Below, piece after piece: positions 7,912 to 15,492 of a stretch of 64,000 nt of DNA. Source of the stretch: CAZLMW01 sp964560875 (GTDB lineage: Bacteria; Myxococcota_A; UBA9042); NCBI GenBank assembly GCA_964560875.1, contig CAZLMW010000030.1:1-64000 (forward strand), read 5' to 3'. A program made the translations under genes and the position numbers. Within the stretch, counting starts at the first letter, position 1, and each line of letters starts with the position of its first letter. The notes below the pieces were generated by a model. It ran no database searches, had not been told where the DNA came from, and saw only the letters and a list, made by a program, of their open reading frames with translations.

Positions 7912-9336
7912 TCAGTTCTGTTTTCGGGCGGGAGCCAGCGACGCATACATCTGGGTGATGTTGGTGATCAGCCGTGTGCGCATCCGCTGGTCGACGTTCG
8001 GCGCGGCACCGAGCTGGGTCACGATGGCTTGCAGGGGCACTCCAGCGCGGGCCTGCGCTTTGGCCGATTCCCACGCCCGCGCATAATCGTCGCCTTGGAA
8101 GTTGCTGACCGCGGGGTCGACCGCGACCGTTGGTGTCGGGACCGGCGAGTACGGTGATGGCAGTGAGGTCGTGTTCGTTGCGTGATCGCGCACTTCCCCC
8201 GCCGCTACCCGAGCCGCGTCGGTCGCTTGCCGACCGCGGCCCCGGTGATTCCGCGAACTGACTTCGTCTACTGCGGTGTTGGTGATGACGTCGTCGTCCC
8301 CGTCGCGCAGCTGACCGGCGTACTCGCCTTCGCGGAGGTTCTCGACGTTGGCCAGCGGGTAACTCATGTGCGACGCCGGTGTCGGCACGCCGGTATAGCT
8401 TACCTGGTGGACCCTTCCATCGATGTGCTGCTCGCCACCGAGCGGGACGACGTCGGCATCGGTGCGGTAGTGCGTCGCGCCCACCCGTTGGTCGGCTGCT
8501 GCGCCGCGATTGTGCCGCTGCAGATTTTGAACATCGCTCAAGTTGATGCCCGGCGACTGGAATGTAACGACGCGGTTGGTCGCCCCGGGGAAGCGAGCTG
8601 CCGCGATCTGGGCGAGCGCTCCACCGAGGCTGTGTCCGACTACATCAACCGGCGCCCATCGCCCCATGAGCGCGCCGATTCCCGGCTCGTTGGCCGAGAA
8701 CTGGAACATGCCAATGCCCTCGGTGTTGGCGTCGTCTTCCACGTCAGCGGCGCTGGACGTGCCGCGAAACGCGACCACCGTCCTCGGTGCCCTGCCCTGC
8801 TTTTCGGTCATCTCGGCGACGCGTTCAGAAATAGGGGCGAAAACGAAGGCCTGTAGGTCCGTCTGCGGATCGATGATGCGGTCCACGCATCCATAGCCAA
8901 ATACCGCCAGCGCCGCGGCATCGGGCTCGTCATCGTAGGCAAAACGGTGCGCCAACTGCTCATAGATGACGTCCTGCGAAGGGATCTCGGACGCTTGTTC
9001 GGTAACTTCCTCGCGCCGACCCTCGAGCGTGAGCCGGTCGCGAATCGCGCCCCCGATGCCCTTGGACTGGCCTTGCTCGGCGCCCGCCGACGCCCCGCCA
9101 CCAGCCGAACCGGACTGTCCCACCGGCTGAGCCTGACCGCCGATGCCCGTAGATGCACGACTTGGAGACACCAGAGCGGCCCCTTGCTCGTAGTTCATCC
9201 CGCGTAGCTGATTGCGTACTTGGCCGCCGCCCGACGCTGCGGCGGGTTGCGATCCCGAGGACTGTTCAGCCGTCGCCGCCGTCGATGCCTGGGGAGCGGC
9301 TTGCGCAGCCGCGTCGGCCGTGTCGGATCCGGACAT
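7912..9336 (-). CDS. class 3 lipase-like protein with long low-complexity N-terminus
   Basis: The 474-residue protein starts at an ATG with the strong site GGGAGGAG seven bases upstream. Residues 1-40 and 60-95 are Ala/Gly/Ser/Gln-rich and probably disordered. Between them lies the conserved-looking LRGMNYEQGAALVSP (44-58). The alpha/beta-hydrolase domain (about 120-340) has 'VVAFRGTSS' and 'GHSLGG' with nucleophile Ser236, then Asp293 or Asp295 in 'YRTDADVVP' and His323 in 'ASHMSYP', giving a plausible catalytic triad. The tail 390-474 is predicted soluble. No signal peptide is visible, so delivery would need a dedicated system or the protein is cytoplasmic. The RGM-Y-E-G-AAL-SP motif resembles N-terminal tags I associate with cargo of polymorphic or contractile injection systems, which is inference. 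Confidence 0.8.
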   Translation of the reverse strand: MSGSDTADAAAQAAPQASTAATAEQSSGSQPAAASGGGQVRNQLRGMNYEQGAALVSPSRASTGIGGQAQPVGQSGSAGGGASAGAEQGQSKGIGGAIRDRLTLEGRREEVTEQASEIPSQDVIYEQLAHRFAYDDEPDAAALAVFGYGCVDRIIDPQTDLQAFVFAPISERVAEMTEKQGRAPRTVVAFRGTSSAADVEDDANTEGIGMFQFSANEPGIGALMGRWAPVDVVGHSLGGALAQIAAARFPGATNRVVTFQSPGINLSDVQNLQRHNRGAAADQRVGATHYRTDADVVPLGGEQHIDGRVHQVSYTGVPTPASHMSYPLANVENLREGEYAGQLRDGDDDVITNTAVDEVSSRNHRGRGRQATDAARVAAGEVRDHATNTTSLPSPYSPVPTPTVAVDPAVSNFQGDDYARAWESAKAQARAGVPLQAIVTQLGAAPNVDQRMRTRLITNITQMYASLAPARKQN

Positions 9337-9627
9337 GCTCTCCTCCCATCGCCCAAGCGTTGCGCCGATCCAAGCAGCGCGAGGCTGGGCGTCACATGCC
9401 AAACGGTTCCCAGACGCTACGACTCCGCGCCAGGGCGACCGCTAGTGTATCCGGGTAATTGCTGGTTCGATGGTGCCCTGTTGTGCCCGCGGATCGGAAC
9501 GGTCTCTCAGACGACGAGGTCGGTAGCCGGGGTCGCGAGACCCGCCCGACGCGAAAGAGGCCCAGCTACATCGGCGCAGGCGCGGGAAAAAGGGAGTACC
9601 CGACCCCGCTCGCGGCGACACCGACGA

Positions 9628-10230
9628 TCAGGGACGTGTCGCGGTCATTAGGAAGATCGGATACGGACGCCCGTCACGGTCAATCTCGCAGGCAGTGACA
9701 AACGCGACGTCGGTGAATCCTGCTCGCTCCGCCATCTCTGCGAGCGCCGGTCGTTCGAAGCCGCTGTGGTGCACGCCGTGAATGCCGGGTGGGTGGAAGT
9801 GGCCGTCTTCTTTGTCGAGGTCGGCTAGCGCAACCTGGCCGCCGGGCGTGACGTGGTTGAAGAGCGCGTTGAGCAGCCCGCTTGTGTCGTCAACGTGGTG
9901 CATGGCCATCGCGCTGACGACCAGCTCGAATTGTCTGTCCAACGGCCGCTTGGTGATGTCCTGACAGACCGCCGTGACTTTGTCGGCGAGGCCGGGCTTG
10001 GACGTGAGCTTGTCGAGCATCGCAGCGGAGACATCGACCGCGAGGATGTGCTTGACCAGCGGCGCCAGACGGACGCTTACCAGGCCGGTGCCGGCGCCGA
10101 AGTCGAGGACGGAAAGCTCAGGCGACAGCGCCACGTTCTGTTGGATCGCGGCGAACACCCCGGCGGAGATTTGCTGGGGGACTGGACGGTCGTCGTAGTC
10201 GGCTGCTTTGTCGGCGAAGAGGTCGGTCAT
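9628..10230 (-). CDS. class I SAM-dependent methyltransferase
   Basis: A 200-residue methyltransferase of the Methyltransf_11/25 type. Motif I VLDFGAGTGL is near residues 43-52, the acidic residue ending strand 2 is in 'ILAVDVSAAML', motif post-II is 'CQDITKRPL', and motif IV is 'FELVVSAMAMHHVDD', followed by 'TPGGQVALADLDKEDG'. The whole fold is present and the length is usual for small standalone enzymes acting on metabolites. The substrate cannot be assigned. It stands alone, with about 290 bases carrying no recognisable gene before the lipase start and a repeat-rich region upstream that must hold its promoter. Confidence 0.85.
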   Translation of the reverse strand: MTDLFADKAADYDDRPVPQQISAGVFAAIQQNVALSPELSVLDFGAGTGLVSVRLAPLVKHILAVDVSAAMLDKLTSKPGLADKVTAVCQDITKRPLDRQFELVVSAMAMHHVDDTSGLLNALFNHVTPGGQVALADLDKEDGHFHPPGIHGVHHSGFERPALAEMAERAGFTDVAFVTACEIDRDGRPYPIFLMTATRP

Positions 10231-10267
10231 CTGCTGCTCCGGCGCGGACCGAGTGTGTGAAGCGATC

Positions 10268-10362
10268 GGGGGACGGACCCTTTCATATTACATTTTCATC
10301 CAAGCACACGAACGGCCCGTGTTCCTTCGCTGGAAAAAGTAATATGAAAGGGTCAGACCCCC
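10268..10362. repeat. REPIN-like element: two inverted REP-type arms
   Basis: Left arm 10268-10291 and right arm 10339-10362 are reverse complements at 22 of 24 positions, each with a G-run, the GACCC core and CTTTCATATTAC. The 47-base loop contains an inner dyad, ACACG...CGTGT. Paired inverted REP units of this size are the hallmark of REPINs, mobilised in trans by REP-associated tyrosine transposases. No such transposase is in the window. A solitary copy of the arm lies near 4.84 kb. Confidence 0.65.
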
Positions 10363-10430
10363 TTGCCGCCGTGCACCTTCTCCGCCGTTGAGGTCCAGCA
10401 CAGTTTAGGCGGTTCTGCGAAGCAGGTTCG

Positions 10431-10542
10431 CCGACCGGATCCCGAATGGGATCCGGGGCCGACCGGATCCCCAACGGGATCCGGGGCCGACCGGATCCCC
10501 AACGGGATCCGGGGCTGACCGGATCCCCAACGGGATCCGGGG
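10431..10542. repeat. 28-bp tandem array of palindromes, four copies
   Basis: Four head-to-tail 28-base units (starting 10431, 10459, 10487, 10515) plus a six-base stub. Each holds the dyad CCGGATCCC-N4-GGGATCCGG, able to form a 9-base-pair hairpin. The first copy differs in its loop and the fourth in its first bases. The array lies 8 bases past the stub from the 3' end of the minus-strand lipoprotein gene, so transcripts of that gene would carry up to four consecutive hairpins. A termination or RNA-stabilising role is plausible. Confidence 0.85.
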
Positions 10543-10556
10543 CTGACCGCTACACG

Positions 10557-11285
10557 TCAGAGCGTGCCTTCGATCTTCAGCGTGAACGTCGGCCACGAGG
10601 TGCCGCCGCTGCTGCCGCTGTAGCACGACGCCTTGCCTTGCGCCTCGAACGTGTACTTGCTGCCGGGCTTTTCGCTGTCGTAGGTGAGGGTGGCCGTTCC
10701 GATGTCGGCGGGCTTGTTGGCGGCTTTGGTGGTGCAGTTGCCGAACGGGGCGGCCATCGGCACGACGATCTTGGGGTCGTCGCCGAGCGGTTTGGCAGCG
10801 CCGCTCTTCATGCCGGTGGCGTCGACAGTGATGCGCGGCGGCTCGGACGTCAGCGGCTCCCAGAAGAAGGTGAATTTGCCGTTCTTGAGGGACAGTTTCA
10901 GCTCGTCGCCGTTCGAGACGTTGCAGACATCGGGAAAGTCGAGCGTCTTGCCGCTGATGGGGCTCTTGCCCACGAGGGTGACTTTGGCGCTGCCGCAGCC
11001 CGGTTTGGTGTTGGTGTCGGCCGTCTTGATGTCGGCGCTGGAAGCGGTGTCGGCCGCGTTGGTGTCGGCCGTGGGCGCAGCGTCGGCTGTGGAAGCGGAG
11101 TCGGCTGGAGAAGTCGCGTCGGCTGGAGAAGCGTCGGGGGCCGAGCCGGAGTCCGTGGTGCCGCCGCTGCTGTCCACCGTGGAGCTCGGAGTCGTGCCGC
11201 CGCCGGTGCCAGTTGGGCTGGTGCACGCGGGCGCGAGGAAGGCCAGGGCGACTATTGTTGCGGTCGTGTACTGAATTCGGTGCAT
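10557..11285 (-). CDS. lipoprotein with Asp/Ala/Thr-rich linker
   Basis: A 242-residue predicted lipoprotein. The signal peptide ends in the lipobox LAPAC (Cys21). A low-complexity linker (about 25-97) of Ser/Thr/Ala/Asp repeats such as 'SADTAS' spaces the C-terminal domain from the membrane, a pattern shared with other lipoproteins in this window. The C-terminal domain (about 98-242) contains four cysteines and beta-rich sequence ending 'TFTLKIEGTL'. No family is recognised. A short hairpin, GCTACG-N3-CGTAGC, lies three bases before the ATG (11289-11303) in place of an obvious ribosome binding site. The gene ends at the 28-bp palindrome array. Confidence 0.8.
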   Translation of the reverse strand: MHRIQYTTATIVALAFLAPACTSPTGTGGGTTPSSTVDSSGGTTDSGSAPDASPADATSPADSASTADAAPTADTNAADTASSADIKTADTNTKPGCGSAKVTLVGKSPISGKTLDFPDVCNVSNGDELKLSLKNGKFTFFWEPLTSEPPRITVDATGMKSGAAKPLGDDPKIVVPMAAPFGNCTTKAANKPADIGTATLTYDSEKPGSKYTFEAQGKASCYSGSSGGTSWPTFTLKIEGTL

Positions 11286-11306
11286 GGTGCTACGGAGCGT
11301 AGCGGA

Positions 11307-13277
11307 TTAGCGGGGAGACGTCCGGCCGGGATTGCCGTCGTGCGGACGCGGTTGCATCAACGCGACCGCGACGCGGTTGGATCCACCTGGGATCGGCCGG
11401 TAGCCACGGTCGAGCAGGAACTTCCGCAGCTTGGAGCTCGGCGCGCCGACGACGACCGCTTGGTACGCGTTCAACAATGCGTCCTGCTCCTCTGTCAGCG
11501 GTTTGTCGTTGTTGATCGCGCGGATGGCTGCCCGCCAGGTCTGCCAGCGCGCGATCGGGTCGGGCGAAAACGCCATGCGGGTGATGATGATGCGATCGAT
11601 GGCGGGCACGTGGTCGGCCAGATCGAGCCACGGATCGGACAATGCAGGCACATCCCGGGGGATCGAAGAAGCGGCCTCGATCTTCAGTCGCGTATGGGCA
11701 GCGCCACGACGGCGGACGGTTTCGTTATCGGGGTACGACGCGGCGTAGAGCGTGCCGGGCACGATGTGCAGAAAGGCGGCGAAGAGCGCGACTTGGGCGG
11801 CTGCTCGAACCAGGAATCGGGCCGATCGACGCCAGTGCATGGCCTTTGCAATCGCGACCGGGGCGCATGCTGGGAGCACGCCGGCCAGGCCCCACAACAG
11901 GTTGCCGTGATGCGCGCGCGACCGATCGGCTTCGGCGAAAAGCGTCGCGAAAAGGACCGAGCCCGCGGCCGCGATCAGCACCAACTCGAAGACACCCCAA
12001 CGATGACGGCCGAAAGCCGCGTCGGACAGTCCCCTGGTCATGGCGAGCATGGGCAGCCACACGATGCCGACCGCCAGGCCGAAGAGAAACGGCCAGTTGC
12101 GGACGCTCCACCGCGAGGTGTCGACGATGACGATTTGCAGGGTCGTGTTGGCGTGCGTGAAGCGATCAAGCTCGTAGAGGACGACCCCGATGACCAGCGG
12201 GGTGAGAGCCGCCATCCAGCTGCGCCAGCCCGCGCGGCGTTGGGCCAGGACAATCACGAGCGCGGGCGCCAGCAGCACCATCATCGTCGGTTTGACCAGG
12301 CCCGAAACCGCCATTAGACACGAGGCCACCAGCACGACGCCGCCCGCGCGTTTTTTTGGCCACCGCGACAACGCGACAAGAGATGCAAAACCTAGCGCCA
12401 CCGAGATCAGCTGCGGCAGGTTGTGGTAGGCGCCGGCGGCCAGGGAGACCGGAGCCCAGTGGCTGTGTGGCGTGGGTTCTGTCAACGCCGTCTTGAGCAG
12501 CGCCCATGAGCCGGGTCCTTTCGGTGTGATGACCGCGTTGGCCCACGCAAGCAGCGGGCTCCACGTCAGGGCGGTCAGCGCGCCGATCCAGCTGAACAAG
12601 GACGCACGCGACGCCGAAACACCGGGGATGGCGCTGGCGAATGCGGCGCCCGTAAGGCCGAGCAAGCCGTAGCCGAACACGCCCAGTCCGCGCGCTGCGT
12701 CGTCCGCACCAACAACCCAAAGGTCGCGCAGTGCGGCGAGCAGTGTCGGCAGGCCACGGTGACCGAGCGGCGCGATGGGGGTCGCCAGCCAGCCATAGAG
12801 GTCGACGAGCGGCAGCCCGTGGGAGCGGATCAGGTTGGCCTGGTGCTGGTGGTAGCGGTAGTCGCCGTAACGATCCGTGATGAGGTGAACGCCATGCCAC
12901 TCGACGCCCTGGCCGAGCTGGTGCGCGCAACCGAGAACGACCGACGCCATGAGCACCGTCTGGCCGGTTGGCGACAGACGCGCCCCCTTTCGGCGCCAAG
13001 CTGGCAAGCATGCGAAGCCCGCCGCGGCGAACAACCAGGCCCCCCACGACGTCCCGCCCGCCACCCACGCAGATACGGTCGCGAACATCGCCAGCACGCA
13101 GAGGCCGACGGCGACATCAACGGCGGCGCGGGCATCTCCCCGAATCGGGCTGTTGGTCAACACGACGTGACCGACGGCGGCGCACAGCCCCCAGGTGACG
13201 ACGGCCGCGAGACCGACCCAGGGCGTCGCGGTTCCGAGCGCAAAAACGGCCGCAAGCACGGCGGCGAAGGCGATCAT
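11307..13277 (-). CDS. polytopic membrane protein, unknown function
   Basis: A 656-residue integral membrane protein with about 12-14 hydrophobic segments, starting at the N-terminus ('MIAFAAVLAAVFALGTATPW') and continuing to about residue 510, followed by a soluble C-terminal domain of about 140 residues ('NDKPLTEEQDALLNAYQ', 'KFLLDRGYRPIPGG'). The early loop with 'GVHLITDRYGDYRYHQHQAN' near residues 130-150 has the acidic/aromatic flavour seen in GT-C-like glycosyltransferases, but I cannot find a defining motif, so this stays a hypothesis. It is 26 bases downstream of the DUF1287 gene on the same strand and probably cotranscribed with it. Confidence 0.7.
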   Translation of the reverse strand: MIAFAAVLAAVFALGTATPWVGLAAVVTWGLCAAVGHVVLTNSPIRGDARAAVDVAVGLCVLAMFATVSAWVAGGTSWGAWLFAAAGFACLPAWRRKGARLSPTGQTVLMASVVLGCAHQLGQGVEWHGVHLITDRYGDYRYHQHQANLIRSHGLPLVDLYGWLATPIAPLGHRGLPTLLAALRDLWVVGADDAARGLGVFGYGLLGLTGAAFASAIPGVSASRASLFSWIGALTALTWSPLLAWANAVITPKGPGSWALLKTALTEPTPHSHWAPVSLAAGAYHNLPQLISVALGFASLVALSRWPKKRAGGVVLVASCLMAVSGLVKPTMMVLLAPALVIVLAQRRAGWRSWMAALTPLVIGVVLYELDRFTHANTTLQIVIVDTSRWSVRNWPFLFGLAVGIVWLPMLAMTRGLSDAAFGRHRWGVFELVLIAAAGSVLFATLFAEADRSRAHHGNLLWGLAGVLPACAPVAIAKAMHWRRSARFLVRAAAQVALFAAFLHIVPGTLYAASYPDNETVRRRGAAHTRLKIEAASSIPRDVPALSDPWLDLADHVPAIDRIIITRMAFSPDPIARWQTWRAAIRAINNDKPLTEEQDALLNAYQAVVVGAPSSKLRKFLLDRGYRPIPGGSNRVAVALMQPRPHDGNPGRTSPR

Positions 13278-13303
13278 CGGTCGATCCCCGGCGGGAAGAC
13301 GGG

Positions 13304-14329
13304 CTACATGCCCAAACGCGCCCGTGCCCGTTTGAGGAGCTTGTCGTCGAGCCGATAATGATGCCGGATGGGGTAGTCGTCGAGGCTGTGGAGCTCCAGC
13401 GCCACCTTGTCGCGCGGATCCAGGGTGATGAGCAGCGATACGCCGTCGTCGTCGGTGCGGTCGCTCACGATGGCGGGCATCAGGCGCGCGCGTCGTGGGC
13501 TGGGTTTAACGTAGACAATGTCGCCGGGCATCCACACGGCCGCATCGACGTGGTTGGGATCGGTCGGCAAGCGCGCGGCAAAGGCGTCGAGAAACGCCCG
13601 CAAGGAACGCCAATTGAGGGCGCGGCGCCAGGCGACGACGGTTCGCGGCTTGGACGCGCGTTTGTAGCGACGGGGATCGCGCGTGCGGTGGCGGATGATC
13701 GCCTCGCGGAGCTTGAAATCGTGCAGCGCCAGGCCGCGGTCCACCAGGTCAACGGCGGCGCCTCGCATCGAATCAAGGTCGGCCACCGATCCCCAAACGG
13801 CGATGACACGGCGGGCGACGGCGTCCTGGCCCGCTCGCAACAAAGACTCGGCGACCGGACGCGGCGTGGGCTTGGGTCCGATAGGTCGCGGCACGCTAGC
13901 GGTGTTCGGTCCGGCTGCCTTTACCCCGTTTGGAGTCGACTGCGACCGCGCCTTGCCGGCCTTGTCCGTGGTGCTTGCGACGGACTTGGCTGCGCGCTCT
14001 TGTCCCTGGGCTTTGCCGGCCGATGTGACGCGAGGACCGGACTTTGCCAGCGTGGACCTGGTGGCCCCGGCGGGATTTCCGGCTGCTGGTTTGGCCGCCA
14101 AGACCGCGGGCGGGGGGGATGGATCGGCCACAGCTTCGGTCACGCCATCGAGAAGCTGCTCGCCGCCGAGCATCCAGACCCAGGCGCAAGCGCACGCACC
14201 CAGGCCGATGATCGTCAGCCAGCGCGATCCGTCGCCGTAGGGAGTTGGCACGCCACGAAGCGCGGTCGACCGCCCGTAGACGGGTCGGCGTCGATCGGTG
14301 TACAGCGGTCCCGGTTTCGGCAGCGGCAT
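13304..14329 (-). CDS. membrane-anchored DUF1287 family protein
   Basis: A 341-residue protein with one membrane span near residues 38-56 ('TIIGLGACACAWVWMLGG'), a long Ala/Pro/Lys-rich linker (about 70-150) and a C-terminal DUF1287-like domain. That domain contains 'RGAAVDLVDRGLALHDFKL', then 'LPTDPNHVDAAVWMPGDIVY', 'PAIVSDRTDDDGVSLLITLD' and the terminal 'YPIRHHYRL', matching the family's 'D.NIDHRRV...GDIV......HIGIVSD....ITGHYR' order. DUF1287 proteins are periplasmic and related to NlpC/P60-type folds, so a cell-envelope role is likely. The gene pairs with the downstream polytopic membrane protein and diverges from an EamA transporter across a 185-base region with two dyads. Confidence 0.7.
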   Translation of the reverse strand: MPLPKPGPLYTDRRRPVYGRSTALRGVPTPYGDGSRWLTIIGLGACACAWVWMLGGEQLLDGVTEAVADPSPPPAVLAAKPAAGNPAGATRSTLAKSGPRVTSAGKAQGQERAAKSVASTTDKAGKARSQSTPNGVKAAGPNTASVPRPIGPKPTPRPVAESLLRAGQDAVARRVIAVWGSVADLDSMRGAAVDLVDRGLALHDFKLREAIIRHRTRDPRRYKRASKPRTVVAWRRALNWRSLRAFLDAFAARLPTDPNHVDAAVWMPGDIVYVKPSPRRARLMPAIVSDRTDDDGVSLLITLDPRDKVALELHSLDDYPIRHHYRLDDKLLKRARARLGM

Positions 14330-14391
14330 GACGACGTTCGTAGCGACGTGGTGAACCGGTGGTCAAGCGGCGGATCGGAAGTGATCGATAT

Positions 14392-14431
14392 CTTTCAGCT
14401 TCGTGAAAGCCTCAATATGATCGGGATCATA
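14392..14431. promoter_or_regulatory. two adjacent inverted repeats in a divergent promoter region
   Basis: CTTTCA-GCTTCG-TGAAAG (14392-14409) and TATGATC-GG-GATCATA (14416-14431) are both perfect dyads, seven bases apart, between the divergent DUF1287 and EamA genes. The second has the size and symmetry of a dimeric regulator's operator. The regulator is unknown. Confidence 0.4.
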
Positions 14432-14514
14432 GGTTGGATGCGAAGGGATCGATTTTGCTCTGGAATCCGCGCACGGCCGGCCCCCTCGATGCGACGTGAC
14501 GCCGGTCGGCCGAC

Positions 14515-15402
14515 GTGACGGCAACCACGCTCGCCTTGCTCGCCGCACTCGCATGCGCGCTGCTATGGGCGGTGTTCGATGCGCTCCGCAAGCGCCTTGT
14601 CGGTCACGTCGCCCCCCTGCCGTTGACCTGCATTCTCGCCATCGGTCAGACGCCGCTGTACTTGGCGTGGGCGTGGTTGGACGGGTTTGCGGCGCCCGAG
14701 GCGGCGTACGTGGGCCCCGGAATCGCCGTCTGGGCGGTCAACATGATCGCCAACCTGTTGTTCTTCGAATCGCTGCGCCGCGCGGACCTCAGCGCGTCGG
14801 TCCCGCTGCTGGCGCTCACCCCGGTCTTCGCCGCGCTGATGGCCGCGTCCTGGCTCGACGAGGTGCTCAGCGCCAAGGAGATCGCGGGCGTGCTGCTGGT
14901 CGTCGGCGGCGCTATTGGAATGCACGGCGTGCGCACGTTGCTCAAGGCGAACGTCGACGGCGACGGTTCAACCACCCGTAACGCACGCGTCGGGGCGCTG
15001 CTCATGGCCGTTGTCGCCGCGCTTTGGGCCGCAACCGCCGCGTTCGACAAGCTGTCGATGCAACACAGCACCATCGCCATGCATGCCTTCCTGCAAGCCG
15101 CCGCGCTCGCCGTATCCCTGGTCGTCTGGTTGCTCGTCGTCGGCCGCCTTCGGGAGCTGCGTGACGTCACAGCCGTACAGGGCTCGTTCGTCGCAGGTGT
15201 GATCGTGGCCGCCGTCGCGCTGGGCCTGCAATTGTTCGCGGTGATGGGTGCGTACGTCGGTGTCGTCGAAGCCATCAAGCGCGCGGTCGGCGCCATCGCC
15301 GCGCTGCTGCTCGGCCGGATCTTCTTCGCGGAGACCATCGGGCGCCGACGCGTCTTGGCCGTGCTGGCCATGGCGATCGGGGTCTGGTTGGTAGCGGCCT
15401 GA
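14515..15402 (+). CDS. EamA/DMT-superfamily transporter
   Basis: A 295-residue inner-membrane protein with ten predicted hydrophobic helices in two homologous halves, the classic EamA (DMT) arrangement. The first half ends in 'VPLLALTPVFAALMAASWLDEVLSAKEIAGVLLVVGGA'-like sequence (excerpt 'LTPVFAALMAASWLDE'), and the second half has the matching 'AAVALGLQLFAVMGAYVGVV' and 'LLLGRIFFAETIGRRR'. These families export amino acids, nucleosides or other metabolites, and the substrate cannot be inferred. The start is a GTG whose upstream sequence carries no strong ribosome binding site. It stands as a single gene divergent from the DUF1287 pair. Confidence 0.85.
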   Translation: MTATTLALLAALACALLWAVFDALRKRLVGHVAPLPLTCILAIGQTPLYLAWAWLDGFAAPEAAYVGPGIAVWAVNMIANLLFFESLRRADLSASVPLLALTPVFAALMAASWLDEVLSAKEIAGVLLVVGGAIGMHGVRTLLKANVDGDGSTTRNARVGALLMAVVAALWAATAAFDKLSMQHSTIAMHAFLQAAALAVSLVVWLLVVGRLRELRDVTAVQGSFVAGVIVAAVALGLQLFAVMGAYVGVVEAIKRAVGAIAALLLGRIFFAETIGRRRVLAVLAMAIGVWLVAA

Positions 15403-15492
15403 AACGAATGATGAATCGGCCCGGTTGATCTGGTACAACCCGCGCGCTCAAAGCCCGTCTCGACACGGTCCGCAACCTCCTCGGAGCCCGCG

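Noticed and set aside
10446..12317. 623-codon plus-strand frame starting in the 28-bp array
   Set aside because: It is antisense to a lipoprotein and a membrane protein with clear signal peptide and helices, and its composition is Arg/Gly/Asp-rich.
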